Shown: positions 11,298 through 21,066, counted from the first letter of the stretch. The stretch is 64,000 nt of DNA from Mesaphorura yosii (GCA_009869945.1 WIXG01000359.1:1-64000), one strand, 5' to 3'. The notes: generated from the sequence alone by a model not told the origin. Program-made: numbers and translations.

Positions 11298-12789
11298 ATG
11301 TCTACTCGCCACTTCCTGCAATCGAACCTGAAGGCTCTGAATAAGTTTAGTGGAAGTGCGAGTTCGGGGCGTTCGGGAGCCGGAGCCAGTTTACTGACAA
11401 GAAGCACATTACCATCACCATCAGCATCTTACTCCACGCGGAAGCGGGATCCAATCTTAGACTTATTCCAACGAGAGGAGGAGAATAAAAATAAACTGTA
11501 CAAGGGAGGTGATGATGCAATTACCGAAGGTCAGAGAAGGAAAGTGGATCCGGATACGACATCGGTAAGCCTCCGGAAAGAATTGAGGACTTGACTGCTA
11601 CACGGCTTAATTACATTAATCAAGCTTTAATTTGATGTCTGTGACAGGTGCTCTTATTTCCTGGCCAAGGAACCCAATTCGTAGGGATGTGCGGCGACGT
11701 CAAGAGGCTCCCACGCGAAACGAAGGAACTCTACGAAATCGCCAGCTCCATACTTGGGTACGATCTCCTCGATCTCTGCGCCAATGGCCCGATCGAGAAG
11801 TTGAATCAGACGGTGTACTGCCAGCCGGCAGTGTTCATTTCTTCACTCGCAGCGATTGACAGGCTTAGAGATAAGAACCCTGAGTCAATCGACAACTGTG
11901 TGTGTACGGCTGGGTTCAGCGTTGGCGAATTCACGGCGCTTGTCTTTTCTGGGGTCCTCTCGCTGGAGGACGGCGTGCGCATAGTGAAGGCAAGAGCGGA
12001 GGCTATGCAGCTTCAGAGCGAAATGGTGCAGGGTGGAATGGCGACCGTTTTGTACGGAGCGGATTCTAAATTAAGTAAGTTACTAAGCTGCTTTATGCTT
12101 TTTCCTTTTGCAAGGACCAGGGATGTGTGCTTCCAACGCTTTCTACTCTGTACTCTGTTTAAAACTGTTCTAATTTTTAGATTATGCCCTGAAAGTGGCC
12201 CGTGAGTGGTGCACACGCCAGTACAACATCAAGGACCCCGTCTGTTCGATAGCCAACTACCTCTTTCCGCATTGCAAGGTTATTGGAGGTCACATTCGTG
12301 CGATCGAGTTCCTAGAGCAAAACTACAAGGATTTTAATCTGAGGAAAGTGAAGAGGCTGCCCGTTTCCGGTGCATTTCATACTGAATTAATGGCTGGAGC
12401 GGCTGACGTAGTGAGAGAGACTCTGAGCCGGATTGAATTGAATGTCCCAGGAATGCCCGTCTTTTCTAACGTTACCGGACGAAAGTACAACACGGAAAAA
12501 GAGTTACGTAAGCTGTTACCAAAACAGATTTGGAAGCCTGTGCTCTGGGAGCAGACCGTCCAAAAGATTTACGAGAGGTAAGGTCAAAGTTAAAAAATTC
12601 GGAATGAAATGCGTTCACTCGCCGAGCTGAGTGCATGGTAATGATTATTGGCTTCTTCTCTCTGTACGCAGACCAAAAGAGACGGAATTCCCTCACTCGT
12701 TTGAGTGTGGTCCCGGAACGTCGCTGTCCACAGTAATGAAAATGGTCAACGCCAAGGCGTATGTGAAATGTCAGTCGATTAGCCCGTAG
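11298..12789 (+). CDS. MCAT: mitochondrial malonyl-CoA:ACP transacylase
   Basis: Four exons (11298-11564, 11648-12074, 12181-12577, 12672-12789) join to 402 residues. The first exon is a basic, serine-rich leader with STRKRDPI, consistent with a mitochondrial targeting peptide. The catalytic domain starts VLLFPGQGTQFVGM; the nucleophile Ser lies in GFSVGEFTAL and the catalytic His in SGAFHTELM. KARAEAMQLQSEM carries the Arg that binds malonate. It loads malonyl groups onto acyl carrier protein for type II fatty acid synthesis in mitochondria (lipoate supply). Length and motif order match animal MCAT. The start ATG is only about 235 nt after the UNC-93-like stop, so the promoter is very compact. 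Confidence 0.96.
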
Positions 12790-13246
12790 CGTAGAATGCT
12801 GTGTGCTTAATTTATGAGTTTTTGTACAATTTTGTGTTTGGTTTTGACGATTTATATATTGAATAAAGACGGACTTGAGACTCTGCACGCCTGAAAAATG
12901 GGAACTTTTATTCAAGAGCGTAAGCGTAACAAGTCAGAAGAAAAGTGAAACGTATGACGTCAAGTCCGGCTGGCTCGTGGCTGGGAGTTCATAATTCTTT
13001 ACACCTGTCTTGCCTTGTCAGTCTCGGCGTACCTGCCAGCTGTCAATTCAAGTCATTAACTTGCCGGAATTACCATAAATATTTACTTTAGGATCAAGTT
13101 CAGTTCAAATCGTCCGTCGTCTTGATTTATTCCTCGTCACACACTTAACACGTGCTGTGTTGTGGTGTACAGCGCAGCGAACCAAAATTCTGTGGTGCGT
13201 GGTCCGTGTCCCATCAAGGCGCTAATCAGTAATCAGGATTATCAGG
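12790..13246. other. intergenic region, no gene seen
   Basis: This contains the MCAT 3' end (AATAAAGAC near 12861) and the phosphatase upstream region. No further gene is supported. Confidence 0.45.
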
Positions 13247-14791
13247 ATGAAGTCAGTTTATCAGTTTTGGCTTTCGCATTCGCGCTGGATCCTGATTTTG
13301 TTGGCCTGTGGTCCAGCCCTGATTGCAAGAGCCGCCGGGGAGCCTCCGAAACTGATTTTAGCCCAAATTGTAAGTTGCAAGTTGTGGCTCTTCAACTTCT
13401 TTTCTGCAGTTTAAACCACGGTAGAATTTTTAGTTATTCAGGCATGGAATGCGGGCACCGGAGGAGCCGTACCCGACCGACCCCTTTCAGGACGCTTCCC
13501 GGTACTGGCCGAACGGATGGGGACAATTAACTGATGTAAGCTTCCCTGCCCTTTTGCTTTTTGTAACGTATCCCGTCCAAGTTCAAAGTTTTTAACAATT
13601 TGGGCTGCAGTTTGGAAAGGAGCAGCAGTACCAGCTTGGCAAGTACCTCCGCTCCCGTTACGTCTCCTTCCTGAGTCCGCACTACGTTCCCGAGGAAATT
13701 CAGGTTGTAAGTTCGGGGTACGATCGAACTGTCGCCAGCGCCTTGCTAATGTTGGCTGGTCTGTATCCGAATACGGCGCCACGGAACCAGTACGAATACT
13801 CCCGTCTGACATGGCAGCCGATACCCATCCAGACAGTCAACTCGGGGTCAAACACGCTGATGATGCATCCGTCGTACATCTCCAAGCGCCACGTCTGTCC
13901 TCGAGCGTACGACCTAATTCAGGAAGTTGACTCGCATTCGGTTGTCAAGAAGGCAGTGGAGGAGAATCGAGGTCTGATTGAGAACCTGAGGAATTGGACG
14001 GGCATCGGAGAGACAAAATCGTGGAAGCACATCGCGGCGGGATACATGGGCGGAGTAAAAATCGAGGTACAGCCACAGCCCGTTTTATTGATTGTCTTTG
14101 CCCGATGGGTCCTAAAATTCTTGCATCCCGTCCACAGAAATTCTACAACCTATCCATCCCGAAATGGGCGGACGACGTAATCAGTTCACCATCCAACCTG
14201 GAATTTTTTGCTTCGGTCTTCAGTTATCTATCCCTGACCCCAGAAATGAAACGACTCACGGCCGGCCCAATTCTCAGCGAGTGGGTCCACCACATGCGAA
14301 ACCTAACAGATGGAAACAAGAACGAGACGAGTACGGCAACGATTAAACTGTACGTGTATTCGGCCCACGACTTGAATCTGGTCAATGTGCTGAACACAAT
14401 GGGGCTCAACGATCCGCCCACGGTGCCTTCGATGGGCAGCACGCTTTTTGTGGAACTGTACGACAATTTGGAGGTGCTCCTGTCCTACAGGGACGGAATC
14501 ACGAAGGTGGTCACGGTCCTGAAGCCGCCAGGCTGTGGCGAGCAAGGCAGGCAGTGCACGCTGGATTCATTTGAACGAATGTTGAAGCCTTACTTGGTGG
14601 AGGATTTGTATCGAGAATGCGGAGTGAACGGGCGCGAAGGCGTGGGCTTGGGAAGTGCCGGCTCCGTTTCCGTGCTTGAAGCCGTCCTGATCGCCATCAT
14701 CTGCGTTCTGACGCTGATGCTGATCGCGCTGGAAATTTACCACAGGAAGAGGCGGAGCAAGAGTAAAATGTATGCAATTGAAACAAAATAG
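13247..14791 (+). CDS. histidine acid phosphatase, membrane-anchored (prostatic/lysosomal type)
   Basis: Four exons (13247-13369, 13434-13535, 13611-14066, 14138-14791), 444 residues. A signal peptide in exon 1 is followed across an intron by LILAQI-LFRHGMRAP, which holds the RHGxRxP phosphohistidine motif. Further family marks are YPTDPF, GWGQLTDFGKEQQYQLG, VVSSGYDRTVASALL and the SAHDLN proton-donor motif. A single membrane segment near the end (VLEAVLIAIICVLTLMLIAL) and a basic cytosolic tail make it type I membrane-bound, as in lysosomal acid phosphatase. It hydrolyses phosphomonoesters at acid pH in lysosomes or at the cell surface. Usual STDVDRT is SSGYDRT here, a conservative family variant. 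Introns are 64-75 nt. Confidence 0.95.
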
Positions 14792-14979
14792 CATAGCGCG
14801 AAAATTTAAAAATGAACCTAATTGCCAGTTTGATGCAAATAAAAGTAAAGTATTTTATCTTCATTTCTGAATCGAATAATTGGGCTCTGGGCTGTCACGC
14901 GCCATTTCATTGCACAATTCAGATTTCACTAATTACGCTATTGCGTAAACAAATCAGGAATCGATTAACCAATACGACT

Positions 14980-16287
14980 TTATTCGTTCGGCGGAAAAGC
15001 CAGCAGCAGATTGACGATGCCCGTGACAATGAAATTCATCAGAGTCAACTTGGCCCGCTTCTCCATGTAGTAAATCCCGGCCACGCCGAAGCGGAGCGGA
15101 GCGAAGGAGCGCGCTACACGCACACGCGCGGCGTATGCGTATTTGGCACCGGTGTTGTCATCCTTGCCTTCGTCTTCTATGAGGTCCACGTTTCCTTGCG
15201 TCCGAATCTTCCATATGAACTCACTGCTTTTGCTCCAGAGACCGCTGGTCATGTCTGCTCCGACGATGAGCATCACCCACAAGTACACGCCGACGATGAA
15301 GAGAGCGACCCGCACGGTGATTGTCATCGGATCGGATCCGTGGAGGCGAATCGCACAGTGAAAGCAGGTCATAATAAGCAGTGAGGGCAGATATTTTATC
15401 GCCGGGACGAGGGTCCGGCAGTACGACGTGTTGAAGAGCGTACAGATGATTGAGAGCGCGCGGTAATTTTGAATTTGAATTTCCTCCCGTACAGACTTCG
15501 ACTGAGGCTTGCAGTCTTCTTCGTTTTCTGAATTTTCTTCTTCGCCTTCACGCAGCACGTCGTGAACCAAAGCGAAGTAGAGAAAGATAAGCATCTGGAC
15601 GAGGCCAAAGATTGTGTAGGCGCAGTAGAGCATAAAGACCAGCACCACCGCCCACGCCCACGCCAGCGCCAGGCCGCAGTGCAGTGCTATTCGTGAGTCC
15701 AACACGTACTTCAGCTCCGTACCAGCGATGGCGATGGTGCCCACAAACGCCGTGAAGGTAAACCCTTTATGCAGGATTTCCAGATACTTTCCCCGCCTTG
15801 TCGCTCGCTGTGACCCGATTCGGGCGCTGATGCCTATGAGCTGGTTGTAGAGTGGGACGAGATTTTCTCGCTGAGCTGCGAACCCTTCGTTCAGACTGAA
15901 GATGAAGATGGGGCACACCAGCATAAACATGTACGTGACCTGAAGTGGGAGTGATGCCGTGTACGAATGTTGAATGAAGATGCGGTAGAGCCGGTTACCC
16001 GCATTGAGGACCATCGCGCCATTTGTGAGCAGGTACAGGGCGTTAAATGCCAGTTTGAGACGGGAGGTCGTGACCTTGAGGGAGACGTCCTCCCCCTGCG
16101 CCTTGACAAAATCCATGGCCATGACCCGGGATTTGACGGCCCGTCGGACGTACGACTTGATAACCTCCAGCTCCTTGGCGGACACCATTTCTGGTATGTA
16201 TTCAGGTCCACCGTGCTCGAGATTCTTTCGGTTGATTTGATTCTGTACTGGCGGTGGCGCTTCGGTGTTCTTGTCCTGTTGACCCAC
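14980..16287 (-). CDS. seven-transmembrane chemoreceptor-like protein (gustatory receptor superfamily), intronless
   Basis: One exon of 435 residues. After an 80-residue polar N terminus come about seven hydrophobic segments, near residues 80-105, 115-135, 175-195, 205-240, 290-315, 320-345 and 410-430. The loop at about 245-275 is acidic (EGEEENSENEEDCK). The C terminus reads RSFAPLRFGVAGIYYMEKRAKLTLMNF (given in parts: RSFAPLRFGV then YYMEKRAKLTLMNF), which resembles the last-helix region of arthropod Gr/Or-type receptors. A long N terminus fits inside-out insect-type chemoreceptors. Ligand and tissue are unknown. Springtails carry large, divergent Gr families, often poorly matched by profile searches, so the family call rests on topology and the C-terminal pattern only. 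Confidence 0.6.
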   Translation of the reverse strand: MGQQDKNTEAPPPVQNQINRKNLEHGGPEYIPEMVSAKELEVIKSYVRRAVKSRVMAMDFVKAQGEDVSLKVTTSRLKLAFNALYLLTNGAMVLNAGNRLYRIFIQHSYTASLPLQVTYMFMLVCPIFIFSLNEGFAAQRENLVPLYNQLIGISARIGSQRATRRGKYLEILHKGFTFTAFVGTIAIAGTELKYVLDSRIALHCGLALAWAWAVVLVFMLYCAYTIFGLVQMLIFLYFALVHDVLREGEEENSENEEDCKPQSKSVREEIQIQNYRALSIICTLFNTSYCRTLVPAIKYLPSLLIMTCFHCAIRLHGSDPMTITVRVALFIVGVYLWVMLIVGADMTSGLWSKSSEFIWKIRTQGNVDLIEDEGKDDNTGAKYAYAARVRVARSFAPLRFGVAGIYYMEKRAKLTLMNFIVTGIVNLLLAFPPNE

Positions 16288-16950
16288 TTCTGAAGTCTGA
16301 ACGCGGAACTCAACCGCATTTTATGACCTTCAGTTCTTGCGTAATTTCCGATAATATGCAGTAATTAGCTATGCCTTTACCGATACTTAAGTTATTCACG
16401 CTGTTTGACGTATTTTTCGAGTAATTAAACTGACAACTGCGAAAAACAAGTCATTTACTGCCAATTAAATAGCATTAAACCTTCATAGCCAGTATGCATG
16501 TATGTATTCAAATCATCGAAATGTCTAAACAAAAATCTGTCAGGTGCTGTCGATCAACTGGAAAAATTAAACTCTAATCTGCATCAGAAATCTGTGTGCG
16601 CTAAGTACCAGGGTTTTGTAATTGCACTGCGCATTCAATTTCGTGACGCTTTTGTAATAGATAGCAAATGATAAGAACATGATGATGAACATGAGCAGCT
16701 GTTGCTTTCTCTCAGGAAGTACATTTCATGTTCCGAGTGCTCTCATCTCAACCCTTGTGCACGACACAATACACTGCTGATATGGAGTTTGTAATTGCTA
16801 GCAATTGCCACAATTGTAAGGTCAGAGAAGAGTCCAGCATAGCACCAGGAAACTACCTGCATCTGCAGTTGCAGCAGGTAAGAAACTCCCCAGTATATAA
16901 AGGGAAGCTAAACTAATTAATTTCGGTTTCTTTAGACGGACAGCGTAATT
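16288..16950. other. divergent upstream region between the chemoreceptor-like gene and the RING gene
   Basis: About 0.66 kb shared between two divergent genes. It holds a good TATA box for the plus-strand RING gene (listed separately). An open frame at 16728-16877 with a possible donor could splice in frame to the RING gene, but the TATA box lies inside that putative intron, so I leave it out. Confidence 0.4.
16894..16902 (+). promoter_or_regulatory. TATA box of the RING/coiled-coil gene
   Basis: TATATAAAG lies 49 nt before the start codon at 16951. That is close to ideal for a transcript starting near 16925 with a very short leader, and it argues against a longer N terminus. Confidence 0.55.
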
Positions 16951-18447
16951 ATGGGCTACGCCATCGACTTGTTCCCGCATGAGGAGGACATTCACGAGGA
17001 GTTTGTGTGCTCCATTTGCCAAGACGTGCTAAAATACGCAAAAATGATTCAACCGTGCGAGCACACATTCTGCGGGCTCTGTATTGAGCAATGGCGTGCT
17101 GATTCCAACACGTGTCCCAACGATCGGAAACAAATTGACGCCCTAAAAGAGCTGCCTCGTCCTTTCGCACAAGTCCTGGGTAGCCTGAAAGTGCACTGCC
17201 CGCATTGCCACAGGGTGCTTAGTCTTAGCGAGTTGGAGGAGCATGCTGAGCGATGTGACATGAATCGGTCCGAGTGCATCGGCGGCTGCGGTGCACTGCT
17301 CAACCCATCCGAGAGGGGCGGTCATGACTGCGTAGTCTTCTTGTTGAAGGCTCGAGCTGATGATCTCAGAGGCCAAGATATGGAAATCGCAAAGATGAAA
17401 GAGGAATTGAAAGTTCGGGCTGAGGAAATCAGGAGAAATGATGACAAATCAAATTTTCAGCTGAACGTCCTCGTCCAAGAGATCAAAATGAAGGATATCG
17501 AGCTTGGAAAATTGAAGAAGCAGGTCAAATTTGTGGAGAAGCTTCGGCGCGAGAGTGTACAGTTAAAGAATGAAATCGAGCTCGTAGCCAAAATTAAAGA
17601 GTTTGAGTTGGGCAAAAGAGACCATCAGCTGAAGGTCCAAGAAGACGAGATTAAGTGCAAGGACACGGAGCTGAAAATTGCCGCCGACGAGCTGAGATCG
17701 TATTCTAAGGAAATCGAGAAGCAGGCCGTGTTACTTCAAATTAGAGACAGGCAGCTGAGAGAAATGAAGGCGCAGCTGGAAGAACAAGGCGAAGAATTGA
17801 GACTTGCACGTGACGAGAAGAAACGGGATGGGGAGCGATCCGAGGCTGTCAACGCTGATCTTAAACATGTCGTCGAACAGACACTGGCGAAGGAAAAGCA
17901 ATTTAAAAAGCAAGGCGACGAGCTTCAAAACGTACTTGCTGAGCTGGCAAGCTGCCATAAAGAGCTGAAGGCTGTTCAATTAAGATGCCGATGCAGCCAC
18001 GAGCGAATAGTTGAAAATCATCAAGAATCGACAGTAACATTAAAATTAGTGCCAGATTCAAGTCGGGACAAAGGTGTTGGCCTTAATTCCGAACTTTTGG
18101 AACCACGACCACACCCATCCATTTCGCCTCCTTTCGCGCTCAAGCCAGATACGAGTGCAGTCTGCCTAAAAAACATGCAAGACACGCCCGAATTTGTTGG
18201 GTATGTGAAAGGTGTAATTGAAGATGTCTTTCAACGGGAGTCCTGCGTCTTCGAAAGGGAGAATTTGGAGCAGATGAGCCGGGAAATTCGTACTGCACTT
18301 GGACGCAGCCGCCATCTTCTTGTCTGGAGAGTTACGGTGGTGAAATGTGATGCACACGATGAGGAATTACGTGGGCTGCTAATGTCCGGAAATATTTTGT
18401 TGTTTTGTGTGTCGGACGAAATACTGGTTGGGGTGTCATACAAGTAG
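16951..18447 (+). CDS. NRDP1-like RING and zinc-finger protein with long coiled coil and possible Tctex-like C-terminal domain
   Basis: One exon, 498 residues. The N terminus (MGYAIDLFPHEEDIHEEF) and the RING at residues 20-58 (CSIC, CEHTFC, CIEQW, CPND, last ligand Asp) match the RNF41/NRDP1 ubiquitin ligase, including the unusual Asp. A TRAF-type finger region follows (HCPHCHRVL, CDMNRSECIGGCGALL, HDCV; about 75-130). Residues 135-355 form a long charged coiled coil. The usual NRDP1 substrate-binding domain is absent. Instead the last 90 residues (from DTPEFVGYVKGVIEDVF to ILLFCVSDEILVGVSYK) show alternating helix then strands, with LLVWRVTVVKCD, resembling a Tctex-type dynein light chain. 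Expected role: E3 ubiquitin ligase, dimeric. The C-terminal assignment is tentative. A TATA box lies 49 nt upstream, and the next transcript is on the other strand. Confidence 0.8.
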   Translation: MGYAIDLFPHEEDIHEEFVCSICQDVLKYAKMIQPCEHTFCGLCIEQWRADSNTCPNDRKQIDALKELPRPFAQVLGSLKVHCPHCHRVLSLSELEEHAERCDMNRSECIGGCGALLNPSERGGHDCVVFLLKARADDLRGQDMEIAKMKEELKVRAEEIRRNDDKSNFQLNVLVQEIKMKDIELGKLKKQVKFVEKLRRESVQLKNEIELVAKIKEFELGKRDHQLKVQEDEIKCKDTELKIAADELRSYSKEIEKQAVLLQIRDRQLREMKAQLEEQGEELRLARDEKKRDGERSEAVNADLKHVVEQTLAKEKQFKKQGDELQNVLAELASCHKELKAVQLRCRCSHERIVENHQESTVTLKLVPDSSRDKGVGLNSELLEPRPHPSISPPFALKPDTSAVCLKNMQDTPEFVGYVKGVIEDVFQRESCVFERENLEQMSREIRTALGRSRHLLVWRVTVVKCDAHDEELRGLLMSGNILLFCVSDEILVGVSYK

Positions 18448-18574
18448 AGTAGAATGAAGAAGGCTATGTTATCGTGTTATCACAATGACAATAAATGTCA
18501 CCCATTGCTGGGTGAGCGTTCTAAAATTTTATTGGAGGATTATATTAATCACACTTCAGCTGTTTTTAATTCAA

Positions 18575-18983
18575 TCAGCCGACACGGCCACAAACACAAC
18601 GCGTCCCACGCCGTCGACAATTGGTTGGGCAGTTGAAGCGTCGGGCCGTGGCAGTTTGGACGACTTGGTCGGTCTGGACAGGCACTGTATCAACGTTGAC
18701 TGCAACCGGGTCGGTTTCAGCAGCGACCACATCCGTCTGCACTCTCTGGACTGGGACCCGGGCCACGGAACGGAAGACGCACCGATTCAGCCTGCGATCG
18801 CAAAACGCGCCTCGCGAAGCACAGTTGATGCATGCTGCGCTGCCGGCAAAAGAAATATAAAACCTTGCGTGGGTCAAAAAGTCAAGAATTTGGCAGAGCG
18901 ATGGACTAACCTGAATCAACGTCGGCCATGAGCCCGGCGATGACCACCAGAGCCAAAAAGTACGCGTCAATGCTTGATCTCAT
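18575..18983 (-). CDS. secreted cysteine-rich peptide 1 of a four-gene array (110 residues)
   Basis: Two exons, 18911-18983 and 18575-18834, separated by a 76-nt intron in phase 1. Exon 1 codes for the signal peptide (ending GLMADVDS). Exon 2 starts with the array motif ACINCASRGAFCDRRLNRC: C-x2-C-x6-C-D-x5-C. Unlike its three neighbours it continues through a Val/Thr/Gln-rich linker (VPVQ and VQTD repeats) into a second cysteine set near the end, C-x3-C-x6-C-x-C. Of two possible acceptors, GCGCAG just before CATGC keeps the frame. The function is unknown; small secreted disulfide peptides in tandem arrays are often defence or signalling peptides. This copy is the longest and looks like an array member that gained a second module. 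Confidence 0.72.
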
Positions 18984-19186
18984 GTTGAACACCGTGAAAT
19001 GTGACTAGCAATGAATTCTGGCTCACTATTTTACTGGGGCTTTAATTACTTTTTAATGACTTGCGTATTGCGTTTATTGAGTCCATTTCAAGCTAGCAAA
19101 CTACAAGAAAAGTCATGCGATATTTTCTTATTTCCAATTCTTCGTATTCTCCTTCGCGATTACGATTTCTCTTTCGCTCGCCGGAT

Positions 19187-19436
19187 TTAACCAGAAGGAC
19201 GAATCGCGCATTCGTTTGTGGCAGTGTCGCAGTATCCTCCTGGGAAATACCCACAGTCCAAGCAATCTACAGCGAATGAGAGGCAGACAAGTGTCATCAA
19301 TGTTTGATGATCAATTCCATACATTCTTCAGTCAGAAAGAAGTAGAATATGTTTTACCTCCTTCAACGGCTCCAATAAGCGCAAGAAGTGCGCAAATTGT
19401 GGCCGCTATCGCGATTTCTACGAAGGTCGGCTTCAT
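19187..19436 (-). CDS. secreted cysteine-rich peptide 2 of the array (52 residues)
   Basis: Two exons, 19358-19436 and 19187-19266, intron of 91 nt in phase 1 placed directly after the signal peptide (MKPTFVEIAIAATICALLALIGAVEG). The mature part is about 26 residues: DCLDCGYFPGGYCDTATNEC then AIRPSG. The four cysteines follow C-x2-C-x7-C-D-x5-C. It is acidic to neutral with a glycine-rich loop. Same exon plan, phase and motif as the three neighbours, so these are clear tandem duplicates in spite of low identity. A TATAAAT element lies about 110 nt upstream of the start. No known family recognised. Confidence 0.72.
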
Positions 19437-19544
19437 GGCAATGCGAAGATGGCTTCTTTCCCCTGCTTGGATCTGCTGGCCGTTTGCAAGTTCAGCGAGC
19501 TTTACGAGAATCTGAAAATTGTTCACGGCACTGCACTGCGTTGA

Positions 19545-19552
19545 ATTTATAT
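19545..19552 (-). promoter_or_regulatory. TATA box of cysteine-rich peptide gene 2
   Basis: On the minus strand this reads ATATAAAT, about 110 nt before the start codon at 19436, leaving room for an 80-nt leader. Similar boxes precede peptide genes 3 and 4. Confidence 0.4.
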
Positions 19553-20046
19553 TCTCGAGTAATCGCCGATTGTGGTTACTCTAGTGGATAATTGAAACTT
19601 AAGTCTTAAATATCAAACGCAATGTAGAAGAGAATGAATGAACTTGGTGGCCAACTAAGCCAACTTTATCAAAATATTCCATTAAATACTCCAAATACTG
19701 GCGAGTCCAAATCAGAACTTTGTGGTAAAAACTTGCATATTACTTGCAAGAGATACTAAACAATCGCAGTTTATCATGATTGGGGTTGAGACAATCTCGT
19801 AAATTCGTAGCCCAACTCAGATTCGTGGCATTTACAAATATGCTAAACCTATGCGGATTTATTGAGTAAAATGCTTAGACTGTTTTTGCTTTTGCAATTT
19901 CAACCCATTTAACGATGCGAGCTCTATTTTAATGGATTTGGTTTATTTCATGACCAGTTAACAAGTTACAAGAAACCCGGACGAAGCTCGATAGTTTCTT
20001 CCAACAGCATGATTTCTTCTTCATCAACGAACTTGAGTAGGGATTC

Positions 20047-20284
20047 TTACCCTGTTCTTGGGATTACACACTGATTCTTCTCTTCATCACAGTAACCGCC
20101 ATAAACACCCCCGCCATCATTGCAGTCTAGGAGGAGAGTCACAAAATTCTTAGCACTAGTGTTTTTAATTGAATTTAGCGCAAGCTCAAGTCAGAAGGTA
20201 GAAAGAATCTAATCGCTTACAGCCTTCAACGGTTCTAGCGAGAAAAACTGCCGCAATCGCAACTGCTAAGAACATGGACTTCAT
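20047..20284 (-). CDS. secreted cysteine-rich peptide 3 of the array (47 residues), one cysteine fewer
   Basis: Two exons, 20221-20284 and 20047-20126, intron of 94 nt in phase 1 after the signal peptide (MKSMFLAVAIAAVFLARTVEG). The mature part is YCNDGGGVYGGYCDEEKNQC then VIPRTG. Spacing is the same as in peptide 2, but the second cysteine is a glycine, leaving three cysteines. An odd count suggests a covalent dimer or relaxed constraint. After the stop the frame stays open for a further 21 codons with an acidic content (20 residues up to a second stop near 19982); this may be chance or an older C-terminal extension. A strong donor-like GTAAGA overlaps the stop, but no acceptor at a sensible distance was found. 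Confidence 0.68.
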
Positions 20285-20382
20285 CGCATGCGTGGCGTGG
20301 CTTTCAGATCATCTGTGCTTTTGTTTTGTTGAAAGTTGAGAATGAGGTCGCAGATCTTAGCAAATGAACTGAGCTCATTTTG

Positions 20383-20390
20383 AATGTATA
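20383..20390 (-). promoter_or_regulatory. TATA-like box of cysteine-rich peptide gene 3
   Basis: TATACATT on the minus strand, about 100 nt before the start at 20284. The spacing is similar to that in peptide gene 2. Confidence 0.3.
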
Positions 20391-20792
20391 TTCGTCATTC
20401 GTGGTGCAATAATCGCATCGCCTTAAATTATCATTATTATGCAGTCCTTATTCTGAATTCTGAGGTTGTCAAGCTATCTTAGCATGGCCGAACAACAACT
20501 TGCTCCTTAAACCATGGGATTGGCGATTACTGATAAGAAAGTAGAGCCAATCTATCACTGTCGTGGTTGTGAACGAATTATCTCCGAATTGTCAATTGAA
20601 ATTGCAATTCAACCTTACAACTTGGTTTTTATTGGCATCGCTATCCCCTTTTAAATTGTGGTGTAGCATACGTAAAGATCTCTGATCTCTTTTACAATCA
20701 TTACCTGGCACGGTTGAAGTTATCTCCCAGGCTTAGTCACCTGTAATTAAAAGGTACGTCATGTCTTGTAACGTCGACATGTTGATAGCTAA

Positions 20793-21066
20793 TTAATTAA
20801 TAAAGGGACGCAGCTTCGGCTGTCTTTGACGTGGTGGGTAAACGCATTCGTTCTTGACCTTATCGCAGTAGCCTAGCCCAAAGGCACAGTCGATACATGC
20901 TGCAAAAGACAACAGACAACACATGATTGCTTACTAATTACTTAAGCCTGACCTAAGCCAGAACCAGAAATTTAAGCCGTTTACCTGATTCTGCTAAACC
21001 AATCAGCACAATAAGTGCGGCAACAACTACAATGGCTACGATCGCTGTGGCTGTGACTGACTTCAT
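20793..21066 (-). CDS. secreted cysteine-rich peptide 4 of the array (62 residues)
   Basis: Two exons, 20985-21066 and 20793-20899, 85-nt intron in phase 1 after the signal peptide (ends VLIGLAES). The mature part starts ACIDCAFGLGYCDKVKNEC and goes on VYPPRQRQPKLRPFIN. The cysteines follow C-x2-C-x6-C-D-x5-C. The tail is rich in Pro, Arg and Lys, so the mature peptide is cationic, unlike peptides 2 and 3. A cationic, disulfide-stabilised secreted peptide would fit an antimicrobial role, but this is inference. The start is preceded by a good TATA box about 60 nt upstream and a GATA-type motif next to it. Confidence 0.73.

Noticed and set aside
16728-16877. An in-frame upstream exon adding 50 residues to the RING protein
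   Set aside because: The splice would keep frame, but a TATA box lies in the putative intron and the MGY start matches NRDP1 exactly.
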